Shown here piece by piece: positions 34,401 through 42,176 of a stretch of DNA of 57,328 bases (its first letter is position 1; every line of letters begins with the position of its first letter). The notes below the pieces were generated by a model, which was not told the DNA's origin, searched no databases, and saw nothing but the letters and a program-made list of their open reading frames with translations. Source of the DNA: DASWTL01 sp966250385 (GTDB lineage: Bacteria > Bacteroidota > Bacteroidia > Sphingobacteriales > Sphingobacteriaceae); assembly GCA_966250385.1 (NCBI GenBank), contig CBINHC010000016.1:1-57328 (forward strand), in the 5' to 3' direction. The translations under genes and the position numbers were made by a program.

Positions 34401-34533
34401 CCAGAATGATTGGGACGGAAGGTGCACCGAAGGCATTTTTGCCGGCGAACAGGTCACTAACGGCACCTACTATTATGTCGTGGTCATTGACGGGACGGAA
34501 AAAAGAGCGGGCTATATAACCATCAACCGATAG
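31459..34533 (+). CDS. T9SS type-B surface protein with lectin-like and Ig-like domains
   Basis: 1024 residues from the ATG at 31459 (MLKRVLFFLALFTLFF, signal cleavage after TFA). Residues about 24-300 resemble a legume-type lectin domain (DGITFFLFDAEALNEFQIGG, YLGIGLDEYGNF). A PKD/Ig-like unit (VANAGPDQTVKV) follows, then three cadherin-like units with recurring IxVxSNDT-x-A-D, PQHGKLTIDPVTGKIIYTPD and FTYTVS-type motifs, then a DUF11-like unit (FDVDFIFTVRNFGGDPLQNIS). The last about 90 residues are the CHU_C/gliding-motility C-terminal domain (FIPGGFSPNHDGINDLFVI, IFNRWGSLVYKS, GTYYYVV), the type-B T9SS targeting signal. Exported across the outer membrane; likely carbohydrate-binding adhesin. 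First gene of a long operon with PorP/SprF and OmpA-like partners. Confidence 0.93.
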   Translation: MLKRVLFFLALFTLFFSGQYTFAQFPYNESFRNATAKGINFGGEPKKAYLTASTGEDPDGDGYLRLTTAEQFQKGYIYSTTSFPSANGLRVEVEYYIYGGAGMGADGITFFLFDAEALNEFQIGGFGGSLGYAQYTDPATKITSPGVSKGYLGIGLDEYGNFSNPTEGRQKGVIGPGGDGRSPSSVTLRGKGNGAALDTNNYKYLTSVRTDTLGFPLSTGGSRKPNPTDPGYRKVFLDLQPAGAGKTGYLITVRIITGGAVPSTYNVIDKYHYSEPAPPNLAYGIASSTGTEVNIHEIRNITIDVYDKAPEAGSLADTICSYDTYTTDLAGLTRAFNGAVINRSTLDLNPSVAGRQTTYTSDKGIFSLTGDGSLTFIPSSAEVSGTVTVSYTVTDDANRISNIGSISLTLIPLPVANAGPDQTVKVSNEAGSATLAGNLPAGSTGTWSQLSGPPATFSDKHSASATVSNLTPGSYAFRWTIASGGCTQADEVEIVVTDPSIPTAIDDAASTVPNQPVTIPVLSNDTFENYPAAAGSIRIVMNPAHGTVSMVAGTGQVRYTPSPSFSGKDTFTYTVSNTNGKTSNVATVTVSVRPLGAPDVVVTPVNTPATISVKGNDPSAEGTTVQGGTAPQHGTVAYNQDGTVTYTPANNYNGPDTFTYTLATSEGLTSDPIPVSITVNIVPVAADDVAPPSSGGPVEIDVTSNDTDADGNIVKGTVEIIEQPQHGKLTIDPVTGKIIYTPDPGYFGPDSFKYVVRDDKGGTSQPGTVKITVLLPPKIGLAKAAARIQQALNGSFDVDFIFTVRNFGGDPLQNISLQDDLGSAFSGAEIRVRDVKVVGSGLVANPAFNGISNTELLAPASGLAGGSIELVALSVNIRLVSREGIFNNTAFVRAFSAFFDTEVQDQSTNGLRPDPLAEGDVSYSDPTPLELLAPSLFIPGGFSPNHDGINDLFVIQNKITKRISLEIFNRWGSLVYKSADYQNDWDGRCTEGIFAGEQVTNGTYYYVVVIDGTEKRAGYITINR

Positions 34534-34535
34534 TA

Positions 34536-35459
34536 ATGAAGAAACTGATATTTTATCTGCTGATCCTTATTCCCGCCTTTTCGGAACCGGTGGTGGCACA
34601 GCAGAACCCATTGTATTCACAGTATATGTTCAATACGCTGGCGATCAACCCCGCCTATGCAGGCAGCAGAAACGTCATCTCTGCAACCGGTCTGTACCGG
34701 CAGCAGTGGTCAGGGTTAGAAGGCGCTCCAAGAACGGCGACGTTTACCATTGACGCCCCTTTTAATGAGAAGAAGTTCGGAATCGGATTACAGGTATTCA
34801 ACGACAAGCTGGGGATCACGGAAACCTCCGGCGGCGTCATTTCCTACGCTTACCGGATCCGCATGGAAAAAAGTACGCTTTCTTTCGGAGTCCAGGGAAC
34901 GCTCGGACAATACCGTGCCGGATTATCTTCAGTCATCCTTGAACCGGGAGGCGGCCTGGACGATCCGGCTTTCAGGAATGATGTGAATGAGTTCTTCTAC
35001 AATTTCGGGACGGGCATATACTACAACTCCGACAGGTTCTACGCCGGAGTGTCGAGTCCCCAGTTCCTGAACAAAAGGGTAAATGACAGCACGAGTGTCA
35101 CCGGAAACTACAATTTACCGCATTTGTTCCTGGCAACCGGCTATGTCCTGCCGCTGGGTACCAGTTTCACTCTGAAGCCCTCCGTATTGGTAAAAGCTGT
35201 ACAGGGCGCCCCCCTACAGGGCGACCTGAACCTGACGCTCTGGATAAAGGACGCGTTTGCCATCGGCGCACAGTACCGGACCAGCGCAGCAATGTCCGGA
35301 TTGCTCGAGGTCCAGGCAACCCCGCAGATCCGGCTTGGTTATGCTTACGACTACAGCCTGACCAATCTAAGAAACTACCATTCCGGAAGTCATGAGTTCA
35401 TGCTCCGGTATGAGTTCGGCTATGATCGTCAGAAGTTTATTTCCCCCCGTTATTTCTAA
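34536..35459 (+). CDS. PorP/SprF-family outer-membrane protein
   Basis: 307 residues. Signal peptide 1-21 (IFYLLILIPAFSEPVVA-Q). The family hallmark QNPLYSQYMFNTLAINPAYAGS follows directly, then a beta-barrel with LSATGLYRQQW-like (ISATGLYRQQWSGLEGAPRT), KFGIGLQVFNDKLGITET and an RYEFGYD-type end. PorP/SprF proteins are needed for surface attachment or export of their cognate type-B T9SS substrate; the gene normally sits directly after it, as here with 2 bp between. So this is most likely the dedicated outer-membrane partner of the adhesin encoded at 31459. Confidence 0.94.
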   Translation: MKKLIFYLLILIPAFSEPVVAQQNPLYSQYMFNTLAINPAYAGSRNVISATGLYRQQWSGLEGAPRTATFTIDAPFNEKKFGIGLQVFNDKLGITETSGGVISYAYRIRMEKSTLSFGVQGTLGQYRAGLSSVILEPGGGLDDPAFRNDVNEFFYNFGTGIYYNSDRFYAGVSSPQFLNKRVNDSTSVTGNYNLPHLFLATGYVLPLGTSFTLKPSVLVKAVQGAPLQGDLNLTLWIKDAFAIGAQYRTSAAMSGLLEVQATPQIRLGYAYDYSLTNLRNYHSGSHEFMLRYEFGYDRQKFISPRYF

Positions 35460-35470
35460 TTAAGGTACAT

Positions 35471-37591
35471 ATGAAAATTCTGCACTCTTTTTTCTATGTA
35501 GTTTTAATATCCCTGGCGCTGCTTCCGGAAAGTACCTGCCCTCAGGACAAGGACTCGCCTGAAATGAAGAAAGCAGTGGCCGAATATAAGGCCATGCACT
35601 ACCTGAAAGCAGCCCGGTATCTGGAAAAAGCACTTGAAAAAGATCCGGCGAACACCATCGCTATGGAGATGGTGGCGTCAGCATACCGAAATGTCCGCAA
35701 CTATCCCGCCTCGGAAAGATGGTACCGTGAGCTGTCGAAACAAAAGAACCTCAAGCCCATCTGGGCGCTGAACTTCGCGGAAGCCCTGGCTAACCTGGGC
35801 AATTACGAAGAATCGGAGATGTGGTACCGGAAGTACCTCGAACTGCAGCCATCTGATAAGAGAGGTTTCGATTTTGCCTCGGCCGACATGGAGTCCTTCT
35901 CGAAAAACAGCCGGCTGTGGAAATCTGAACCCGTTAATATCAACACGGGTGCTTCGGAATATTCGCCGATCTTCTATAAAGGGGGACTGGTTTTTGTCAG
36001 CAACCGTCTCCCGCAGAAAACAACAAGGAATGTTTTCGGCTGGGACCAGACGCCATTTTCTGACCTTTACCGGGTGGACAGCCTCAGCAGCGTTCAGACG
36101 GTATCGGCCGAGGCCTATTCGGCAGACACAGCTAACCGCAGAAAGTCAGACTACCGGTTCAATGATGATGACACCGAGCCCAGCAGTAACGACAGCCGGA
36201 TAGTAGGAAACCTCAGCAGCGATTTCATGCGGACGGTGTCCCGTACCGGAGAGTCGGTTGCGTACAGGCTTAAGGGAAACGTGAACTCAAAATTCCATGA
36301 GGGTCCGGCCGTGGTCCTGCCCGACGGGAACCTTATGTTTACGCGGAACAACTTCTTCCGCGGCAGGAACGGAAAGAGCAGTACGGGCGTACACAAACTG
36401 CAGCTGTTCACCACAGTTAACCGGAACTGGAGCCAGGTAACACCCTACCCTTTCAACAGCGATGAATATTCAACGGGACATCCTGCTATCAGCCGTGACG
36501 GCAGTGTCCTGATATTCGCGTCCGATATGCCGGGCGGATTCGGCGGGTCGGACTTGTACTACTCTGTACGGGTGGGGAACGGTCGCTGGGGAAGACCGGT
36601 AAACATGGGCAATCGCATCAACACAGCGGGAAATGAGCTGTTCCCGTACTTTACTCCGGATGACAGGCTGCTCTTTGCCTCGACCGGGCATCCCGGACTC
36701 GGCGGACTCGACATCTTTGAGGTGATCCTAAAAGAACTAAAACCTGTGTCCGTTCCCAAAAATCTCGGCGCTCCGTTCAACTCATCAGCCGATGATTTCG
36801 GCATCATCATGCATGCGGACGGCCGGAGCGGATACTACAGTTCGAACCGGAACGGGGATGACGACATCTTTTATTTTACCCGACAGATGAACAAGGTAAG
36901 CCTGGCCGGAACCGTTGTGGACGGAAGGACCGGCCTGCCGTTATCAGGCGCTGCCGTTTACCTCCACGCAAATGGCGAGACCGACACCCTGCAGGTCAGC
37001 CGGAAAGGTGAATTTTATAAGGAACTTGAACTGAACACCGGTTATGAGATCACCGGTCATCGTACGGGATATAACGGCGACCGCGTGTTTATTGATACCA
37101 GGTCCGATCTGAAAAAGGATTCCCTGATCCGGGTTACCTTAAAAATGAACACCGCGGAAGCTGCCCAGCAGTGGGTGGTCAATCACTGTGATTCTTTGAA
37201 ATCCGCATATTATATACCGGAGATCTACTATGATCTGGACCGGTCGGACATCCGTCAGGACGCTATACCGGTTCTTGAGCGACTCATTACGCTGATGAGA
37301 GAACATCCGGAAATAACTATCATCACAGCGAGTCACTGCGACAGCCGGGCTTCCAGGGAATACAACCGCCGGCTTTCACTGCAGCGCGGTCGTTCAGTCA
37401 GAAATTACCTGATAACCAGAGGAATTGCCGGCAGCCGCATCCAGGTGGAATACTTCGGAAAAAGCCGGTTACTGAATCGCTGCACCGAGGGAGTGCCATG
37501 CAGCGAGGCCGACCAGCAGCTAAACCGGAGAACTGAATTCGATATCGTTGTGAACGGGATCAACCTGTCACGGTTGGACTGCGGTCAATAA
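35471..37591 (+). CDS. OmpA-family protein with TPR and PD40 repeats
   Basis: 706 residues. Signal peptide about 1-24 (Cys23 precedes the mature part but the lipobox is unclear). TPR-like helices lie at about 29-130 (LKAARYLEKALEKDPANTIAMEM, NYEESEMWYRKYLELQPSD), PD40/WD40-like beta-propeller segments at about 145-475 (EYSPIFYKGGLVFVSNR, GHPAISRDGSVLIFASDMPGG, YSSNRNGDDDIFYF), a carboxypeptidase-regulatory-like unit at about 478-560 (GTVVDGRTGLPLSGAAV), and a C-terminal OmpA domain (IYYDLDRSDIR, SHCDSRASREYNRRLSLQR) that binds peptidoglycan. This is the third member of the common T9SS-B trio with the adhesin and PorP/SprF, thought to tether the complex to the cell wall. Confidence 0.93.
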   Translation: MKILHSFFYVVLISLALLPESTCPQDKDSPEMKKAVAEYKAMHYLKAARYLEKALEKDPANTIAMEMVASAYRNVRNYPASERWYRELSKQKNLKPIWALNFAEALANLGNYEESEMWYRKYLELQPSDKRGFDFASADMESFSKNSRLWKSEPVNINTGASEYSPIFYKGGLVFVSNRLPQKTTRNVFGWDQTPFSDLYRVDSLSSVQTVSAEAYSADTANRRKSDYRFNDDDTEPSSNDSRIVGNLSSDFMRTVSRTGESVAYRLKGNVNSKFHEGPAVVLPDGNLMFTRNNFFRGRNGKSSTGVHKLQLFTTVNRNWSQVTPYPFNSDEYSTGHPAISRDGSVLIFASDMPGGFGGSDLYYSVRVGNGRWGRPVNMGNRINTAGNELFPYFTPDDRLLFASTGHPGLGGLDIFEVILKELKPVSVPKNLGAPFNSSADDFGIIMHADGRSGYYSSNRNGDDDIFYFTRQMNKVSLAGTVVDGRTGLPLSGAAVYLHANGETDTLQVSRKGEFYKELELNTGYEITGHRTGYNGDRVFIDTRSDLKKDSLIRVTLKMNTAEAAQQWVVNHCDSLKSAYYIPEIYYDLDRSDIRQDAIPVLERLITLMREHPEITIITASHCDSRASREYNRRLSLQRGRSVRNYLITRGIAGSRIQVEYFGKSRLLNRCTEGVPCSEADQQLNRRTEFDIVVNGINLSRLDCGQ

Positions 37592-37615
37592 TACAAGTAC
37601 AAAAAATCATTGCTA

Positions 37616-38536
37616 ATGGCTGCTGTTTCTTCAACCAATCAACCGATACTTATCGTCGCCGCCACGGATAATCACTATGCGGTTCTCCTTGCGGCTTTAA
37701 TAAAGTCCATCGAAGTCAATCATCATACCGGTGAGCCCTTATGTTTCTATGTCATCGATGATAACATCTCCGGGAAAAACAAACGCAGAATCGAAAGTGC
37801 GATCGAGTCTCCGGAAAACACGTTAACCTGGGTGGACTCCGCACAGATCCTTTCACAGAAGGTGACGCTCCCGCTGGATAACTCATCGCTCCCGGATACC
37901 GCACTTCTGCGGCTTTTTGCGCCACTTATCATTCCCCCGGGGGCGGAAAAGGTCCTGTACCTGGATGTCGACATGATCGTTCAGGCTGATATTTCCGGTC
38001 TTTGGCACACGGATCTGGGCGACCATCCCGTCGCTGCCGTCCAGGACCGGGATAACACAGCGTCTTCGGGATGGATCACGATACCGAACTATGCCGATCT
38101 TGGAATTCCCGGAGGATCGAAATATTTCAATTCAGGCCTGTTACTGATCAACACAAAGAAATGGCAGGAGCTGGAAATCCCCGCCAGAGTGATCCGGTGC
38201 ATCCAGGAGAACCTCAGGTTTGCGAGCCTTCCTGACCAGTATGGTCTTAATGTTATCCTGAATAATCAATGGCTGGAGCTCGATCCGTTATGGAATTCCT
38301 TTTCGGATGTAAAGGTTGAACAGCCGAAGCTGATTCACTATATTATGACCAAACCGATATTCAGATCATATAACGGACTGGCTGAATACCGCGAAATCTT
38401 TTATCATTATTTAAACCAGACAAAGTTTGCGAACTTCCGTCCTCTAGGCACGTATCACATTACCATGAAAAAGATCCGAACCCGCATCACGAAACTTAAC
38501 AGGAAGCTCCGGGCCGTTTTGGCAATCACCAACTAA
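37616..38536 (+). CDS. GT8-family glycosyltransferase, first of a tandem pair
   Basis: About 306 residues from the ATG at 37616 (MAAVSSTNQPILIVAATDNHY); a TTG at 37610 is also in frame. GT8 fold: VAATDNHYAVLLAALIKSIEVNH, the metal-binding Asp-x-Asp in VLYLDVDMIV, then FNSGLLLINTKKW, PDQYGLNVILNNQWLELDPLWN and IHYIMTKPI. These are retaining enzymes using UDP-hexoses such as galactose or glucose. It is soluble, cytoplasmic and followed after 30 bp by a paralogue at 38567. It follows the OmpA-like gene of the T9SS trio with a 24-bp gap, in the same operon. Confidence 0.92.
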   Translation: MAAVSSTNQPILIVAATDNHYAVLLAALIKSIEVNHHTGEPLCFYVIDDNISGKNKRRIESAIESPENTLTWVDSAQILSQKVTLPLDNSSLPDTALLRLFAPLIIPPGAEKVLYLDVDMIVQADISGLWHTDLGDHPVAAVQDRDNTASSGWITIPNYADLGIPGGSKYFNSGLLLINTKKWQELEIPARVIRCIQENLRFASLPDQYGLNVILNNQWLELDPLWNSFSDVKVEQPKLIHYIMTKPIFRSYNGLAEYREIFYHYLNQTKFANFRPLGTYHITMKKIRTRITKLNRKLRAVLAITN

Positions 38537-38566
38537 TAATCACTCCCATCAACCTATCTGCCGATT

Positions 38567-39508
38567 TTGAGCGTGAACATTTCTCAACAGCCGATCCTCA
38601 TTGTAGTTGCGACAAACGACTTTTACATCAGTCTGCTGGCCGCCCTGCTGAAGTCAATCGAAGTTAATCATAAGACAGACGAGAAGCTGGAGTTTATCGT
38701 TATTGATGATTCAGTTTCACAGAAGAATAAGAACAAAATAAGAAAGTCTGCCGGTCCGGATATCTCCATCACCTGGATCCCGGTCTCTAAGGTCGTCCCT
38801 GCGAGCTACCAGCTGCCTGCAGATTCATCGTGGTTCCCGTTAACGGCATTACTCCGGATTTTTATACCGGACATGGTTTCTCATGACATAACTAAAGTGC
38901 TGTATCTCGATGTTGACATGATCGTCAGAGAGGACATTGCAAAGCTTTGGCATACAGACCTGGGAGACCGCCCACTTGCAGCGGTTCAGGATATTTGCGG
39001 GACCGTGTGTTCCCCATGGGCCGGGATACCCAATTATGCGGAACTCGGAATTCCAAAGGAAACCAAATACTTCAATTCCGGGCTTCTTTTATTGAATCCC
39101 CAGAAATGGCGGCATCAGCATATCGCCAAAAAAGTACTTGAGGCAATCACCGATAATTTTGAGCATACCCGGTTCCCGGACCAATACGGTCTGAATGTCA
39201 TTTTATACAACCAATGGGTCGAACTGGATCCCAGGTGGAACAGCTTTTCCATTTACGAGTCTTCCGATCCGTTTATCATTCACTTCACCGGGATCAAACC
39301 GATATTCAGTTCTTACAATGCGAACTCCGATTACCAACGAATCTTTTTATCCTATCTGAGACAAACGGAGTGGCGCGGGTTTAAACTGATTCCAGGATAT
39401 CGATGGCTGCTGAAGAAGACTGTTAACAAGACCAAAAAGAACGGATTCAGATGGTTGTTAAAAGAGGTTTTTAACAGCACAAAAAGAAGATTTAACTTCT
39501 GCTTTTAG
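38567..39508 (+). CDS. GT8-family glycosyltransferase, second of a tandem pair
   Basis: 313 residues if a TTG at 38567 is used; the GTG at 38573 is an alternative and no ATG precedes the conserved start (QQPILIVVATNDFY). It shares the whole layout with its neighbour: KSIEVNHKTDEKLEF, the Asp-x-Asp in VLYLDVDMIV, PNYAELGIPKETKYFNSGLLLL, FPDQYGLNVILYNQWVELDPRWN and IHFTGIKPIF. The basic C-terminal tail (TKKNGFRWLLKEVFNSTKRRF) may bind the membrane surface. Tandem duplication with divergence implies two different sugar linkages in one glycan. Retaining transferase using a UDP-sugar. Confidence 0.9.
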   Translation: MSVNISQQPILIVVATNDFYISLLAALLKSIEVNHKTDEKLEFIVIDDSVSQKNKNKIRKSAGPDISITWIPVSKVVPASYQLPADSSWFPLTALLRIFIPDMVSHDITKVLYLDVDMIVREDIAKLWHTDLGDRPLAAVQDICGTVCSPWAGIPNYAELGIPKETKYFNSGLLLLNPQKWRHQHIAKKVLEAITDNFEHTRFPDQYGLNVILYNQWVELDPRWNSFSIYESSDPFIIHFTGIKPIFSSYNANSDYQRIFLSYLRQTEWRGFKLIPGYRWLLKKTVNKTKKNGFRWLLKEVFNSTKRRFNFCF

Positions 39509-39528
39509 AAAGTTACAGAGCGTTCCCT

Positions 39529-40392
39529 ATGGCAAATATGTTCAGAAACCCTTCCTGGTTGGACCCGTTCCTTTTTCCATATCGATCCCTGGACGATGTT
39601 CCGGAAAGGGTCTGGAATGAAATCAATTCCAGACTCTATCTGAACCATACATCGCCCCCGGAAGTTAGTATCCTCATCCCGGCATGGAATGAAGAATTGA
39701 ACCTGCTTCGGTGTGTCGCGAGTCTTTCAAGCCTGAAAACCCGGATTTCGTTTGAAATCATCGTGATCAATAACAACTCTACCGACCGGACAGAGGAAAC
39801 GATCCGCAGGCTCCATGTGCGTGGTCTTTCTCAGAACATCCAGGGATGCGGCCCCGCCCGGCAGCTCGGACAGGAAAATGCATCCGGGAAATATGTTCTT
39901 CTGGCCGATGCCGACTGCTTTTATCCGGCCGGATGGCTCGACGATATGGTTCATGTTCTCAGGGACCCGGGTGTCGCCTGCGTGTATGGACGGCACGCTT
40001 TCATAGGCGAGCAGGGATTTCCAAGGTGGCAACTGTTCCTCTACGAGAAATTAAAGGATTGTGTTGCTGAGATCCGCGATCTGAACCGCCCATACCTGAA
40101 CTGCTACGGAATGAGTATGGGGTACCCCCGGGAATACGGTTTGAAAGTAGGATTCGTCATGTCAGACTTTTGGGGAGAAGACGGAAAAATGTGTCTGGGT
40201 CTCATGCAGTATGGCAGGATCGTGCGGCTTCGGAAGGAGACTGCCCGGGTTTGGACCAGGCCAAGGGCCTTACAGCGGGACGGCTCATTGAAGGATGCAT
40301 TTCTAAAAAGGATAAAACAGGAAGCAAAACGGTTTTTCCATTACTGGCATAGCAACCTGGAGGGGAAACCGATAAACAGGAAGAAGAAGTAA
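39529..40392 (+). CDS. GT2-family glycosyltransferase
   Basis: 287 residues. After about 40 residues, a GT2 domain: VSILIPAWNEELNLLRCVASL, IIVINNNSTDRTEETI and the Asp-x-Asp-type motif VLLADADCFYPAGWLDDM. The segment GCGPARQLGQENASGKY is typical of inverting family 2 enzymes. The conserved WGEDGKMCLGLMQYG near 215-230 supplies the base region (EDG like ED-x-E in relatives). No membrane helix. The basic C-terminus (KRFFHYWHSNLEGKPINRKKK) may contact the membrane. Part of the rightward glycan operon, 20 bp after the GT8 pair and 10 bp before the next gene. Confidence 0.87.
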   Translation: MANMFRNPSWLDPFLFPYRSLDDVPERVWNEINSRLYLNHTSPPEVSILIPAWNEELNLLRCVASLSSLKTRISFEIIVINNNSTDRTEETIRRLHVRGLSQNIQGCGPARQLGQENASGKYVLLADADCFYPAGWLDDMVHVLRDPGVACVYGRHAFIGEQGFPRWQLFLYEKLKDCVAEIRDLNRPYLNCYGMSMGYPREYGLKVGFVMSDFWGEDGKMCLGLMQYGRIVRLRKETARVWTRPRALQRDGSLKDAFLKRIKQEAKRFFHYWHSNLEGKPINRKKK

Positions 40393-40402
40393 ATTACCAG
40401 CT

Positions 40403-41185
40403 ATGAGGCTCCGGCATTTTGAAGATGTAACGCTATTGATCACTCATTACAACAGAAGTGAGTCACTGACCCGCCTGCTTACCACAATTGCGCAGCAGGG
40501 CTGCTCCTTTGGTGAGATTGTTGTCTCCGATGACAGCAGTAGTGAATATCATATCGACAGGATTAGGGACCTGCAAAGGGAGCTGAATTTCACGCTGCTG
40601 ACCTCTTCACGCAACAGGGGGCTGGGGCATAATATGAACAAGGGACAACAAGCCGTATCCACCCCGTTTACCTTATACATTCAGGAAGACTTTTTTCCGG
40701 CTCCCGGCTTTGCGGACCGGCTTGAAGAAGCACTGTCCATGCTGGCCGAGCGGCCGGATCTGGATATCATTCGGTTTTATGCCTACCTGAGATATCCGTA
40801 CCTGAAGGAATACCGTAACGGGTATTCCGAAATAAAGTACGTACCGTGGGGCGCGGACTACCGTAAAATCTATTGCTACAGTGATCACCCGCATTTGCGG
40901 CGGGATTCTTTCACCAGGAAGTTCGGCACGTATGCCGAAGGAATAGCGGGAGACCGGACGGAATATCTGATGTGCCTGTCTTTTATCCAGAATAATGGAA
41001 AGGGGCTCTTTTATAATGACTATCAGGGGCTCTTTCAACAGAAAAATTCATCAGCCGAGCCGAGCACCATGGATCGCCGCAGCTGGAGAAACAGCAACAA
41101 TCTTCTTATCGGTATGCTTCGTGACCTGTACAGGCAGGTGAAATATAATTGGGACCTGCATTTTGTAAAAGGGAAACAGAAGTAA
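40403..41185 (+). CDS. GT2-family glycosyltransferase
   Basis: 260 residues. GT2 start LLITHYNRSESLTRLLTTI, VVSDDSSSEYHIDRI, then NRGLGHNMNKGQQAV and IQEDFFPAPGFADRLEEAL, where Gln-Glu-Asp takes the place of the usual Asp-x-Asp. The middle has FYAYLRYPYLKEY and the GDRTEYLMCLSF segment. Short for the family and without membrane helices. It likely transfers one sugar to a lipid-linked intermediate in the cytoplasm. Spacing within the operon is 10 bp before and 34 bp after it. Confidence 0.83.
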   Translation: MRLRHFEDVTLLITHYNRSESLTRLLTTIAQQGCSFGEIVVSDDSSSEYHIDRIRDLQRELNFTLLTSSRNRGLGHNMNKGQQAVSTPFTLYIQEDFFPAPGFADRLEEALSMLAERPDLDIIRFYAYLRYPYLKEYRNGYSEIKYVPWGADYRKIYCYSDHPHLRRDSFTRKFGTYAEGIAGDRTEYLMCLSFIQNNGKGLFYNDYQGLFQQKNSSAEPSTMDRRSWRNSNNLLIGMLRDLYRQVKYNWDLHFVKGKQK

Positions 41186-41219
41186 TTTCGGACCGTAAGA
41201 CAAACTATCATAAGAGACG

Positions 41220-42176
41220 ATGACTTACCTGATCAAGAAACTACTCGGACTATATACGAAGATTCGTCATTACCAGGTTCCCGCGGACCTCAGGTACTAT
41301 TGCCGCGATACCTATTATTGTAAGGTGACGGACCTCGGCTATTTCATCAGAGACTATTTTGTCAAAAAGCAATACAAGGTCATTTCCTTCCAGGGTGAGT
41401 TCGCACCCGAATTACAATTTGTGCTTCCGTTTGCATACTGGCACTTCAAGAACGGGACGCTGAGGCAAACCAGATCGTCAAAGTTCACATCCGAACTGTA
41501 TTTCTTCTCGCCTGATCACCGGGAAGTCTTCGAGCAACGGCTGCCGGAAGCCAATTACAATTTTGAAGTCCCCCGGGTGCTCTATAGCCATGATTACGAT
41601 ATGAGCAAGTGGGAACCGGTTCCCCTGAAGGACCGGTATAAAAACCCAGTCTATGTTTTTGAAAAGCCGCTTCTCATTATCGCTAACCGGTACAACACAG
41701 AATGGGACGGCCCGCCGATCAGTTTCATCGGGTTAGCGTTGCTGGATGACATCATCAACCGCGTAAAAGACCGGTTCACGATCGTATACAACCGGCCGCA
41801 TGCAGCAAACATCACCGGAGATAACAGCGCTATTTATGACCTGAACGAATACGACTGGCTGAGAAAAGCGCACCCGGACGTCATTTTAATGAACGACCTG
41901 TTTGCGGAAAACAAAGGCGGAGCACGAAATTTCAATCACCTGCAGTTGATGATTTACGCCAATGCCGATCATTTCATATCGGTTCACGGCGGAACTGCCG
42001 CGCTTGCGAGCTACTTCGGAGGGACGAATATCATCCTTTCCAAAAAAGGTCCTGAACACTACTTCGATTGCTATAACAAACTATATCCTAAATTATCCGG
42101 TGCCAGGATCCACCACGTAAAGACGGACGATGAATTATTGGAAAAAGTAGATCATCTTTTTGCTGCTGAAATGTAA
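41220..42176 (+). CDS. Glycosyltransferase-like protein of unassigned family
   Basis: 318 residues. No N-terminal signal and no membrane helix. Long N-terminal region with many Tyr and Arg (YYCRDTYYCKVTDLGYFIRDYF), then RYNTEWDGPPISFIGLALLDDI and ADHFISVHGGTAALASYFGG, TNIILSKKGPEHYFDCYN. The last stretch resembles the nucleotide-sugar binding half of GT-B enzymes (HGGT followed by a small-residue helix), but I cannot assign a CAZy family; GT61-like or a glycan-processing role are possible. It ends as TAATG, its stop overlapping the start of the flippase gene by one base, so the two are translationally coupled. Confidence 0.65.
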   Translation: MTYLIKKLLGLYTKIRHYQVPADLRYYCRDTYYCKVTDLGYFIRDYFVKKQYKVISFQGEFAPELQFVLPFAYWHFKNGTLRQTRSSKFTSELYFFSPDHREVFEQRLPEANYNFEVPRVLYSHDYDMSKWEPVPLKDRYKNPVYVFEKPLLIIANRYNTEWDGPPISFIGLALLDDIINRVKDRFTIVYNRPHAANITGDNSAIYDLNEYDWLRKAHPDVILMNDLFAENKGGARNFNHLQLMIYANADHFISVHGGTAALASYFGGTNIILSKKGPEHYFDCYNKLYPKLSGARIHHVKTDDELLEKVDHLFAAEM